Origin: Isohypsibius dastychi
Taxonomy: Eukaryota > Tardigrada > Eutardigrada > Parachela > Isohypsibiidae
NCBI GenBank assembly: GCA_034696485.1
Contig: JAQIWT010000030.1
Coordinates: 1 to 51,302 of the forward strand
Direction of reading: 5' to 3'
Length of the DNA: 51,302 nt
Below are positions 14,689 to 25,430 of this stretch, in pieces. The position numbers and the translations under genes were made by a program. The notes under the pieces are model-generated. The model had not been told where the DNA came from. It was given only the letters and a program-made list of their open reading frames with translations, and made no database searches. Position 1 is the stretch's first letter, and every line of letters begins with the position of its first letter.

Positions 14689-17617
14689 ATGTCGGGAAAC
14701 GTGAGATTTGTGTGCAGTGCGGATGAAGTGGCGAAATGCAATGAACTGGCGCTGGAATTATATCGGCAAATATCCAAATCTTCATCAAAAAAAGACAACT
14801 TGGTTTTTTCTCCGCCGTTGATTCTGCAGAATATTCTACAGCTTTATCAACTTTCCAATGGAGATTCAAAGCTAACACATGAAATGGACGCGTTTCTCAA
14901 GAAGTTTGGCCTGGAGAACGACTTGGAGAAAAGTGTGCTCGATTTCAAGGCAGCCATTTCCCGCGGCGAAGACACTTACGAACTATTTGCTTCAACTGCA
15001 CTATTTTCAACAAGGTACATAGTTCACTACTTTTTTCATCGAAAGAATATTTTTGTAAATCATTAAAAATATGGAATTCAAATTCTATGGCCAGAGAAAG
15101 ATTGAAAGTGAAAGCCGCAGACCGACTGATGGCATTTTCATGTCATGAAGTGTCCACATCAATCAGCAACAATATTTCTGTTCTAACCTGAAAACTCGGA
15201 GATTTTGAAATTAATGAAAAAGCTGAAAATTCGACACTAAAATTTGATGGCTAAAAGTAACAGATTTTCTGCATTTTTTCAGCACTTTAAAAAAAGCCGC
15301 TGTTGAAGGAGTGAACTTTGTGGAAGGAAAAGATCAAGACGCGGTAGAAAAATTCGTGCTGGAAGTTGGCAAAGAACACATTTCGCTTCCACTGGATCCG
15401 TTCAATCTAGCCGCCGGCAATACAGCAAACGTATTGTTATCCGTTGCGCATTTCTTTTCGGACTGGGAACATAAATTCGTAGAGGTGTTGACGAACACAT
15501 TTGAAGGGCGTGACGCTCGTGAAAAGATTGCCACTTTGCCGGCGACGATGGAAGAATTCCATAACGCCGACTCAACGATCAGCGATGTCGTCATGATCCA
15601 CCTTCAAGTAAAAATCACTTGGAAATCAGAATATTTAGAAACCAATTTACGCGGCTTTAAATTCATTTTAAAAACGAGAAATGAACAGACTTTTCACGCA
15701 ACAACCTACATTTTAATTCTGTTTTCAAAAACAGTGGCTTTACGCATCCCTTCTCGTATCAGCTTTTGTTATTAAATATTTTTTCAAGTTCAGTTTTTTT
15801 ACAAGAAATTAGCAGATGATGCGCGAAAATGGTTTGCATTTTTTAACGGTTCAAGAATTTCATTTTTGGTGCTAAATATATACCCGAGTAGTAAATGGGT
15901 TTTTCAACAAAATGAGAGGAAAGACATTTTTTGGGAAACCATTATGGAGACATGAAATGAATACGATGTTCGTAACTCCAGTTTTTCAGGAAAAGATTTT
16001 CTTCACGCGCGATGAGACTCTGAAAGCAACAATTCTGGAGCTTCCGCTTTCGCAGTATAATTTGAACCTGACCTTAGTTGTTCCCGATGAGAAAAGCGGA
16101 CTGGAAAGCGTTGAAAAGAAAATGACAACTGAGACTCTGGGATTACTGAGAAAGCACTGGCAAATGCCGCTGACGCACGTCTATTTGCCGAAATTTGACA
16201 TTCGCGAAAATATTGAGTTGAATAAACCGTTGGAACAGTTGGGCCTGAAACAGTTGGCCAAAGCTGACGGACAAGATCTCCAAATTAACCAGCTCGCCAA
16301 TCTGGGTAAGATAATTCACAAATCACAAAATTAAACTGAATTATAAGCGCAATAATTATATATTTCGAAAAAAACAACACCGGTCAAACGATTGATAAAT
16401 GCAGCGGAGACAAAAACTATAAAAAACAACGAATTGAAAAGGAACACCAAGAAAGATAGTACAGTGAAAGCTGTAGAAGTGAACGCTGCGAATTGTGAAC
16501 AGCTGCGAACTGTGAACGCGTTTCCAGGAACCGATGAACACCAGTAAATTTTAGCTTGGGGGTCTCTGTGAATTGTGAACATCTGCGAATTGTGAAATGT
16601 GAACAAGATTCTTGGAAACGGGCTAATATCGGGGCTCTGTTTGTGTGAACACTCGGTTCCCGGGTGCAATTTGTGCTTTTGATTCTGATTTTTCACAACA
16701 CTTCATATTGAAAACGGGAAGCGCTCACTATTCAGAAGTGTTTCAGACGTTGCGGTCTTCTACAATCTGACGCTGACGCCGATGAAACAAATTCAGAACA
16801 CTCTAGTAGCACCGCGAGGAGATCTTAGAAGTTTTGACCGCTAAAAAACTCCAGACCCCCACCCCCCTCCAGGTTCAAGCTCCCCCCCCCCCTAAATTGT
16901 CAGAGGGACCCCCTGCGAATTGTGAACAGCTGCGAATTGTGAACACTTTTTTTGGGACGGCGGGTGTTCACTTCTACAGCTTTCACTGTAACAGTTTTCG
17001 ATTTATCTGAGTTCAGATGCCAAACAACGGATATATATATACAGTATATATACCGTAAGGAAATGCATAACATGAAGAAATCTTTTACAAGTTTGTATCG
17101 AGTTTGTTAATTTGTTTGTTTGCCACAAGTTTTGTATCGAAACATGTCATTTAAAAAATCTTTCATATCTCAGACTTATCACTGCAAAGCTATTCAGATC
17201 TATAAGAGTATTTTCTGAAATCTTATTCAATTTGTTGACGTGTCAAACTGCGAAATCTTGCATAGAAATCACTAAGAAAATCAGCTGAAAAATAATGTTC
17301 GATGAAAATTGACGTAGACCAAGCACGTGGAAAATACGCCCAAAATTCAAATGCGACAATATAATAATAAACGCATTGTCAATTTAGAAATCTCTCTTGA
17401 TTGTGGACCTCCATTACCGCCATCACCGATTCCATCAGGTCAATGCAGCGGAGTGCTACATCCAGCAACAATACCATCTTCCTTCCACGTCAATCGTCCA
17501 TTCATTTTCTTCATCTATCCAAGGCATCCGGAAATGTACTTGATGATGGGTCGAGTTCGCAATTTGAAGCCGCAGATGAATGGTAGATGGGATAAACACC
17601 GTCGTTGCCAAACATAA
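14689..17617 (+). CDS. Serpin-family protein, possibly damaged
   Basis: Serpins are suicide inhibitors of proteases. Clear exons are 14689-15014, 15283-15607 and 15990-16305, carrying the serpin N-terminal half, the middle, and the GL..L.KADGQDL helix region. A last exon at about 17388-17617 encodes the family C-terminal signature FHVNRPFIFFI...YLMMGRV. An in-frame phase-1 splice from 16305 to 17388 would give 398 residues, a normal serpin length. However, strand 5A and the reactive-loop hinge (usually E-E-G-T followed by small residues) are missing, replaced by a Pro/Gly-rich stretch. Reading past 16305 instead gives GKIIHKSQN, resembling conserved strand 5A, and then a stop at 16332. No signal peptide is seen, so an intact product would be intracellular. 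A MITE sits in the last intron. The gene may be non-inhibitory or decaying. Confidence 0.7.
16462..16988. mobile_element. MITE with 23-bp terminal inverted repeats and TA duplication
   Basis: The ends are perfect 23-base inverted repeats (16462-16484 and 16966-16988) starting CAGTGAAAGCTG, flanked by TA on both sides (16460-16461 and 16989-16990). The CAGT start and TA target duplication are typical of Tc1/mariner elements. The 527-base body has no open frame. It carries direct repeats of TGCGAATTGTGAAC at about 16487, 16566-16590 and 16913-16943, plus C-rich tracts at 16857-16893. It lies between the third and last exon of the serpin. An internally repetitive non-autonomous element is the simplest reading. 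Confidence 0.85.
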
Positions 17618-17732
17618 AAGTATCCTGAGAATATCCGCGGGTCATCCATTTCTTCGCCGTCTACCTGCAAATAAACCCTTAAAATCAATCTCAGACGCAA
17701 ACAGATCGCTATTTTACTCAGCTGTGTTTTTA

Positions 17733-19230
17733 ATGGACCGCAAAATGGTCAGAATGAAATGTTCTGTTCTTCTGATATTTTCCCTTGTTGCGCAAACTTA
17801 TTGCTCGCGATATTCTTATCCTCAAGCTGTTCCAGAGAATACAACTTCTGAATCCTATGATGTGAGTAAAAATGAAGATTTATCCATAAAATATTCGTTT
17901 GGCTGTCAGTTCTGTAGAAATTCACAATCTTTCCGCTCAGAACTATAGTTCCGTTGCAAAAGATAAGAAACAATGAGATACATTCCAAGCGAAAATTTAA
18001 ATTTGACCAAATCATAGCCGAAATGTCCTTTCAGTAAATCGCGTGAAACTTTTTCAATAAGTTTCAATTTTTTGATTTGGACGAAATGGCTGGAAACGCT
18101 TCCGTGATGCCTTTAATGATTTTTTGGCAACCATTTCGAGCGCATTCATAGTAGGGTGAAACCTTTTCACCACTCTTTCACCTCCGATTCTTAATGCTTT
18201 TTTTTGAATTCCAGCGTTTCAGTGCATTTCATGGCTCTGAACCGGGAATCTGAGTATATGTCTCAGAAAGTGTCACGGTGTCAGATTCGTTCTTATCGTA
18301 GTTATCCTTTCTGCCAACGTTTAGTGTGACCACTCGGCAAATTTCCAATTTGCCAAAAGTACGACGTAGGAAAGACCGTTCCCGTGAAAAAAACCCACCG
18401 AAAACAGGACTTCTACATTGCCATTATTCACACACAATTTTGTGCTGAAACTTTCCCAAATTGTCCGATAAATATCTCAGGCTATATCCCAAATACGATA
18501 ACGAGCTGGAAACGATAAGAATCATAAACTGCTTACAGTAAAGCGGATATCCACAACGAACACATTCAATTTGTCCTAAATCAAAGGTCAGACGCATCTC
18601 CAAGTCTCCCCGAAAAGTCGTCCGGTTCTTCTCTACAATCTTTATAATTTTTCAATCCTTGGACAAAACTCAAGGCTGGAAAAATTATAAAGAATGCAGC
18701 AAAGATGGGCGGTCAAGACTGTCCAATTTCACCGAGAAACTGCAAAAAGAGAACCTTCTCTCACCCGAGACTAAAACTCAAGAAATTGTACCTAAAATAC
18801 GTTGGATTAATCACGGAAATATTGTACGAGCCAAATCTTCAATCGAACTAATTCTCCAACCTGATATTTCTCCCAGATCGCTGAAAACTCATCAGAATCC
18901 GAAACATTCCCATCCATCCCACACGATGAGAGCATTCTTCGGCCAAAACGTCCATTCTGTAATCGGCTAGGCGGATGTGGTGCAGCTTTAAGGCAACACC
19001 CAGTGGTGGACCTATTTCCGGCTCACTCGCTGATTCCAGTTAATCGCTTTTCATTTGGGGGAGCACGTTCTCGAAAGAACTGGACATATCGACATCTCCT
19101 GGCGATGGATATGTCGTTTCCTGGTGCTGCTGGCCACGCGGGAGCTCAACTTCCTGCAAACATCAGGCATCAACACCGCCACATTTTCGCCACACGTCCC
19201 TCCGCTTATTTCCGCCCGTCAATCGGCTAA
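17733..19230 (+). CDS. Secreted prohormone with CCAP-like peptide, two exons
   Basis: Exon 1 is 17733-17861 (ATGs also at 17745 and 17754) and exon 2 is 18877-19230, joined in phase 0 across a 1015-base intron with a good donor (GTGAGT) and acceptor (TTTCTCCCAG). The product has 160 residues, or 153 from the third ATG. A signal peptide is clear: MKCSVLLIFSLVAQTYC, followed by a cleavable segment. An acidic spacer leads to a Lys-Arg site (18946-18951) and then PFCNRLGGC (18952-18978). Crustacean cardioactive peptide is PFCNAFTGC-amide, so six of nine residues and the Cys spacing match. The next residue is Gly, the amide donor, but no basic pair follows; the sequence runs GAALR. The rest of the precursor (about 80 residues) is unfamiliar, with SRKNW and HRHIF segments. 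The start of this gene is only 115 bases after the serpin end. Confidence 0.7.
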
Positions 19231-20318
19231 CTTTTTCCTACATTCATCTTCAGTTCAATGAGGATATATAGAAGTGCGATACAGCAGAACAAAATTAAAG
19301 ATCTCTACAATATGCCCGAAGATTCATGTACTAAATTTTTCTAAGAGAACTATGCCGCTGAAAATAAAAATTGCCAACCGGAGGTGAACAATATGAACCT
19401 AATTCACTCATTTCCGGCAAAAAAAATTGAAAACTCGGTGAACAGAAAACAGACCTGACACGACTTTCCTTAATGCAGATGCTCACCAACTTCAGAAACA
19501 AAGAAATTAGCCGTCAATTTCTACCATCGAAATTCAGCAATTTTGCGTCTCCTATCTTCCCATTGAACATCTGTTGTTAACTTATTTGGATAATAGCAAG
19601 GACTCATCTGACGTTCAATTACCTCAAGTATCCCTTATTTAAGAACAAAAACAACTAGAATTCTTCAAAAAATCCGTTTGTTTGATGCAGGCATTTAAAC
19701 ACCTTCGATGCTCATGTTATATCAGTGTCGAATGTCAACAGGCTCGGTCAATATCAAGAAAGAAATCAAATATAGAGCATCTTTTGTTTTTTCCCCCTAA
19801 AATCACGTGAGACATTCCCGAATAACGAAAACTAATCAGAAAATCCATTTGCCATTCGACATTCCCACCACGCCGCACATTTCCGGTTTCCATTCTAAAA
19901 TACTGATTCAATTTTCTCGACACCGTTATTCAATGTTAACCACATTTTCTTTTTGTTCAGCATATGCCTTTTATTTTGTGGTTCATATGCTGCTGAGTGA
20001 GAAAAATGATACTGAATAGCACACACGTCGATTTTCATGCCTTATGAGTAAAATTCAGCGCTTCAACAAACACCATTACAACCAAAATCAAATCAATTTA
20101 CGGATTGAAGTGACAAATTCGTTAAATAACAAGGAGGAATATATAAAAAAATGTCAAGCAGGATCCGACAAGGTTGTGATATTTCATGGTGATGATTCAG
20201 TTTCACTTTCAGTTCACGCATCCTGGCATGCCAAAACAACAGAGAGATTCACAATTCGTTTTCTCGTTTAAAAAGACTGTTAAAGGAAGCAAATTAAGTA
20301 TCGGCAAGCGATAGATAC
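19231..20318. other. Spacer between prohormone and KH gene
   Basis: These are convergent gene ends. The sequence is AT-rich with only short chance reading frames. No RNA gene or repeat is recognised. Confidence 0.4.
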
Positions 20319-22332
20319 CTATTGATATCCAGGTGCCTGGGCATATGGTGCGGCCAGTCTGGCCTTTTTAGCAGGTGGTGCCCATGACGGAGGTGGCGCC
20401 ACTTGTTGTCCATTCGTTCCAGGTGCACCTTCCGGCCAATCTACCACAATCACAATCATGAAAACCTTTCACAACAGAAACAAACAATCTCTGGATTCAC
20501 TGTTCTCTTACTGGCATACGCCGGAGCTTGACCATAGCTTGGTGCCTGGGCATATGCCGGCGCCTGAGCATAAGCGGCTGGAGCGCTGTAGCTGGTCGGA
20601 GTCGCGTACGATGGCTGCTGAGCCTGAAAAGGCAAGAAAGCCATAGATTATTCAACCGCAGGTAGATACTCAACGTTCCTTAATGACAATCGAAGTGCCT
20701 ACCAGCTTCACTCTCACTCGAAAACTATACCATAAATCACGCCAACCACTAGTGGACTGATTACGAACTCACCGGTTTAATCAGAAACATTATGAACTGT
20801 CCAGCAAAACTCACCTGAGCGGCATATCCTCCAGCAGCGTACTGAGCCGCTGCAGCGCTTTGCTCAGCAGGATCGTAAGAAGAAGCTCCAGCCGCATAAC
20901 CAGCTTGTGCAGTTGGATACTGCGCATAACCTCCTTCGGCATAGCCCTGGCTCGCCTGAAACCAAACGGTCATCTGAATCATCTCCTAAATCTAGCTACG
21001 GCCAAACACCAACTGGATAAGCCTGCGCCGCTTGCTGCGGAGGAGCTTGACCATAATATCCTCCATAACTTTGATCGGCTTGCTGCGGTGGCTGGGCTTG
21101 ACGCGGTGGTGGAGGATAACGTGGCTGTTGATGCTGCTGGGGCTGTGGAAATGGAGGACGTGGGCGCATGCCGTACTGCGGAGGTGGTGGCCGCATTCCA
21201 CCCATAGGAACACGAGGTCCCATGACGCCCGGCTGAGGATTCTAAACAGAGACACAAGTTCAGATCAGTGAAAAGAAGGAAAATATGAAACGACGTACGG
21301 GATGAGTTGGATCGAGAAATTTCTTCAACTCAGCAAGCACGTTGACGAATCGCCACTGAGCTTCGATCGGAAACGCGTAGATTTCAACATAGACATGCAG
21401 ATCTTCCTTGAGATGCGCGTAACGAGCGTCCCCGCTGTTTCGCATTTCTTCTTCCTAAAATAAATATGTTAGAAATGGTCTCGAAAAGCTGAAGGGACCT
21501 AATTAACCTTAGTCTGATCGCGCATTGATCCACGTCCAAAGATGAGAATGCGTGCACGAGTCTGCTGCTGCAATGCTTTTAACGTAGCACCTTTCGGTCC
21601 CAGTAAACGCCCGACGAAATTAACCTGGACACCACGATGTTTTCATGAAATCGTGGAGGGATCGGGTGAATGAATTACACTGCACCTCGGGATGTTCTTT
21701 TAACGGAATGAGAATCCTACGGATAAATTTCACGGGCTGATCTCTATGAATTATCACGCTTCCTTTTTCGGAGAATTCTCCGGTTCGAATTCTAGCCGCC
21801 TCTAGACACAGAAGGATAAACCATTTAGCTGAAATATTACAAGCAAGGAATCAGGAAATGGCCTAGATTTCTCGGCGTGCGTGAACGGCCTCGAAATCAA
21901 TTAAGCAAACGAAAACTACAAGTTATGATTTGTCGCTTAAGCAAGGAGAATGTGTCGCTTTGACGTACACCACATAACATAACAAATAAAACGAAGGTTC
22001 GGTCGAGAAAAGAGCTGCAATTTGATGCAAGGTGTTAAGTCTCGTAAACAACAAACGAAATTATATTGGTTCGAAGCAGTTTCGGTGAGAAGCAACACTC
22101 ACTCACCTCGATCAGCTACAGCCTTTAAACAAGGATAGCTATCTCCAAGATAGCTGGCTTCAGTTTCAAGTGCTTGAACATATTCCTCAGTTTCAGCAGG
22201 AAGAACGAATCCCGATTTCGCTGGATAGGAAACGCCGTTGGCCTCACCGTTTGTGGCATCTTCATGACCAGCCACAGCCTCTCCAGGCTCAGCGTGACCC
22301 GGATCCGCTTTCATGAAAGCCTGTGGGTCCAT
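20319..22332 (-). CDS. Sam68/KHDRBS-like KH-domain RNA-binding protein
   Basis: STAR-type regulator of RNA splicing or translation, expected mainly in the nucleus. Exons in coding order: 22332-22107, 21801-21686, 21624-21508, 21454-21299, 21241-21014, 20955-20815, 20623-20512, 20440-20319; total 1218 bases, 405 residues, phases consistent. Residues about 45-85 resemble the QUA1 dimerisation segment. The KH domain follows (about 85-195) with VNFVGRLLGPKGATLK, the GxxG loop GPKG, and GRGSMRDQTKEEE, the family hallmark. The C-terminal half is rich in Pro, Gln, Ala, Gly and Tyr, with RPPPPQ and AYAQAP repeats, as in Sam68 tails. PPAKKARL near the end may be a nuclear signal. The start is MDPQAFMK. 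It is divergent from TMED, with 776 bases between the start codons. Confidence 0.92.
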
Positions 22333-23108
22333 GCTGCCAAAAAGAAAAGACCATAAAATACGATTCTGTAAACCAACAGAAAAATCGAAGCAAAACCAGT
22401 CTAGCACTGGTATTTTCCTGTACTACGCCGCTCCAATTTCCAGACAGCAATACGGAGAAACGACAAGATATGCCAAGTACACCGTCAATTTATAACTTAC
22501 CTGCAGATCTCGAAAACGATGCGAAATGAACGGCTGCAGAACAAGGCACTCCAGCTCAATGTGGTTTGCAAATGGATTCAGGTTCGATGATGCTGGCAAC
22601 GAAATGTAGAGCTGCTGATATCGGAGAACTGATCAAAAACAAAATGTCGAAAACTCTTCTTCGGACTACAGTAACACAACTGAACCGGGGCAGGGCAAGT
22701 GGTGGTTTAGGGCGACTTGATCAAGTGGAACAGTTTTGCTCCGCTCTGCTAAAGTCAAGGGTGAAGAAGATCTCTGGCCTTTGGCCCTTGGCTAAAGCGT
22801 CATCAGCGGCGAGATGCTTCCGCTTCGCTAACTCAGGGTCCAACCCAAAATGGCCCTGCTCTTCGTTTCGGAAGTCCACCACTGATGAAAACGGTTTTAA
22901 ATGAACTGCACCAATCAACTTTGAATTCAATCAACACGTCAACTCGATCACAACAAATGATTTTTCCATGTGTTGTTCATCTGATTTGCGCTGTGTTACC
23001 TACATTTGGCCATTGCTTTCGACGGTAGCAGGAAATTATTGCAGACTGCATGCAGAAGGAGCCCAAATCGTGACAGCGGCTTTTACTGCCTGATCTTTCG
23101 ATTTTGCC
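22333..23108. promoter_or_regulatory. Shared upstream region of KH (-) and TMED (+) genes
   Basis: Head-to-head spacing of 776 bases between start codons. It should hold both promoters and 5' UTRs. A 113-codon plus-strand frame at 22566-22904 looks like chance. No specific element could be identified. Confidence 0.4.
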
Positions 23109-24451
23109 ATGGATCTTTCGGTTCCAACCAGCGCTGTTTTCTCTTTTCTATTTTTCTGCCTCGTTCCCTCGTTTGCGTTGGATTATTTTCCTCCGCAAAA
23201 TCAAGCGACTTTGACAGTTCAAGTTCCTGCTGGAAGAATAGAATGCTTCTACCACGTGGGTGAGCAAATAATCAAAATATCCTCGAAATTTCTACATGTT
23301 ACCTATTTTGTCAGTTCCCTGTGTTGTCTTCCCTTTGGTGGTTGGACTTGTACAGGGAACTCTTAATTACAGCATGGTTTTCATACTGATTTTTCTAGGA
23401 AGACTGAATGTTCCATTTGAAGCCGAATATCAGGTGAGTTTTGATGCGAATTTTCAGAAGATTTTAAGAATACCTGCTCAGTGGAATTTAACTCGACCGC
23501 GTCATGAACTAGCTTCTAATGTTTTTGCTCCGCTTACAAAGACGACTTTTTCCAGGTCATTTCCGGTGGAGATTTAGATATTAATTTCGCCGTTCGTGAT
23601 CCCAATGGTGCAATTATTATTGCGGAGCAAAGAAAAAACGACGCGCTCCATCGATTTGAAGGAAAAACAGCTGGAGAATATCAGCTGTGTTTTGACAACT
23701 CATTTTCTACATTCCAACCCAAGCTGGTATTTTTCGAAGTCTTCGAAGATGTCCAAGAAACGCACGCCGACGAATTCCAGGTACAACTTTGTAGCCACTC
23801 GTTTTGCAACACTAGATTGATGTTGTTAATTAGTTTTTGAACCTGTTGAAAAACGGTGTTTTTGCTTCATTACAGAAATTGGGACAAGTCCACATTGGGA
23901 CGCCGGTCGATACTTTTGGAATGAAAGTAGAAGATTTGCAACAAGCTCTAGGTCGAGTACATTTGAACCTGGAGAAAGCGATAAAATCACAGACCGTCGT
24001 CCGGCATTTCGAGGCAGTCGACCGTGTTATCGTAGAAAACAATTACGACCGTGTCAACTTTTATTCAACAATTCAAACTGGTAAGAAAAGCCGTAGTGTC
24101 TTGATTCAGAATTTTGCGTGTCTCTTTCGAAAACCCATTCCTGTTGGAAGGAGTTAATTTTTTTTTTATATGTGGCTATGAATCTGTGTATATAAAAGGG
24201 GATTGATGAGTAGTAATGTTTTTGCTTTGCAGTGGTGATGCTGTTGGTCGGCGTCGTACAGGTTAGTGAAGCTTTTGGATTTTGGTAACTGGGTTGGAAA
24301 TTTTGAGCTTCGTGCTATTGAATTTCATTCGTTTGCTTTCGGTTGCAAATTCTTCTTTTATTCGCAGGTTGTCATGGTCAGGAGTCTCTTTGAGGAGCGG
24401 AGTAAGATCGGAAAAGTTCTTCGTGGAAATGCAGCTCGTTCTTTCACCTGA
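23109..24451 (+). CDS. p24/TMED cargo receptor, gamma type (TMED1/5-like)
   Basis: Single-pass protein of COPI/COPII vesicles that helps sort cargo between ER and Golgi. Exons: 23109-23259, 23399-23433, 23556-23780, 23876-24080, 24233-24261, 24368-24451; total 729 bases, 242 residues. A signal peptide (residues 1-23) is followed by the GOLD domain with ECFYH, DLDINF, the KTAGEYQLCFDNSFS core and VFFEVF. A coiled coil follows (about 140-190), then the gamma-type signature AVDRVIVENNYDRVNFYSTIQT region and a transmembrane helix (VVMLLVGVVQVVMV). Two very short exons (35 and 29 bases) are needed to keep the frame, and both restore conserved residues. The cytosolic tail SLFEERSKIGKVLRGNAARSFT is longer than usual and lacks a terminal dilysine. 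Confidence 0.93.
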
Positions 24452-25430
24452 AAATTGGTCAAGTTGTTAACTTTTTTTTTATTTCTACTTGGACCGTTTT
24501 GTGTTGCACTCGTGAGAGGAGTGTCTGCGTGGATGTACGTTCCGAAATCGAGAAAACTGAAATTTCCGTTGGCCACTTTGCTTCGATCATGATGTTACTT
24601 AGCATTTCCGCTTCACCGAATGTGCATTGTTCGCTTCCATTTTGTTACGATGTGAATTATGAAAGTGGATCAGAAACAGACAATTGCATTTCGCTCACAT
24701 GACTCGCAAAATTATTATCATCTTTCTCAGTTACTGTTCAACCGGCAAATGAATCGGTTCAAACAAAACAGATGGTTAAACTCAGATATACACCATCCAC
24801 TCCTTATAAGATTCAGATGCTACAAGATTCTTCAACAATCGTGTCGTAGCTGTGACGTATTGTAGCTAATTTACTGAGGGTCTGACATTTGGTGAACAAG
24901 GGGATTCTAGCTACAAGATTCGCCTACCCCTTGGAGTTTCGAGTCAACTACCCATTACTGTATTTGTTGTGATTTTGAAATTAAACAAGAATCGATATCT
25001 TTTGATACCATTTGCTTCTTGCTGCTTGTTCCTTACTTCTTGAATCATTACTTGACCAATTCCTCATTTACTTCGCGAAAAATCGACAGAAATTAACTCC
25101 AATGAGAGTACGTCTCCGCAGTCAAAATCGGAAAAGCTTCGGTTTATTGATATTGTTTGGAATTTGGTCTGAAAACTGTTTTGCCTGCAGAAAACTTGAT
25201 GGCCGTGTTAATTTTGCTGTTTTAAGGTCGAAAAACAAAAAGGTCACCCTCCCAATTTGGTGACGACAGAGACTCTTGCTACAAGATTTTTGTTGTGGTT
25301 TTACTCGCTACAAGATTTGCCAAACCTGAATCTTATAGCGAGGTGATGGTGTAATTGGTACCAGAAAGCAATCAAAAAAGATGGATGAAGCCAGAAAAGT
25401 TCGAGGACACAATCGCGACATGAAAGCTTC
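24452..25430. other. Convergent spacer with repeated GCTACAAGATT
   Basis: This lies between the ends of TMED (+) and eEF1B-delta (-). It contains several copies of GCTACAAGATT and a pair of inverted TATAAGATTCAG ends, annotated separately. No coding exon is seen. Confidence 0.5.
24805..25337. mobile_element. Candidate small MITE with 12-bp inverted ends
   Basis: TATAAGATTCAG at 24805-24816 is repeated inverted as CTGAATCTTATA at 25326-25337. Inside lie subterminal copies of GCTACAAGATT at about 24818, 24912, 25274 and 25309. No open frame is present. Short inverted ends plus subterminal repeats are typical of MITEs, but no clear target duplication is seen, so the call is tentative. Confidence 0.4.

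Noticed and set aside
18659-18970. 104-codon frame inside the prohormone intron and start of exon 2
   Set aside because: It has no family resemblance, and its end overlaps the peptide-coding exon in another frame. Only the exon-2 frame joins the signal-peptide exon in phase.
19055-19261. Alternative frame over prohormone exon 2
   Set aside because: It lacks the Lys-Arg and PFC motif and would need a different start.
22566-22904. 113-codon plus-strand frame between KH and TMED genes
   Set aside because: No domain, no splice context, and it lies in the expected divergent promoter region.
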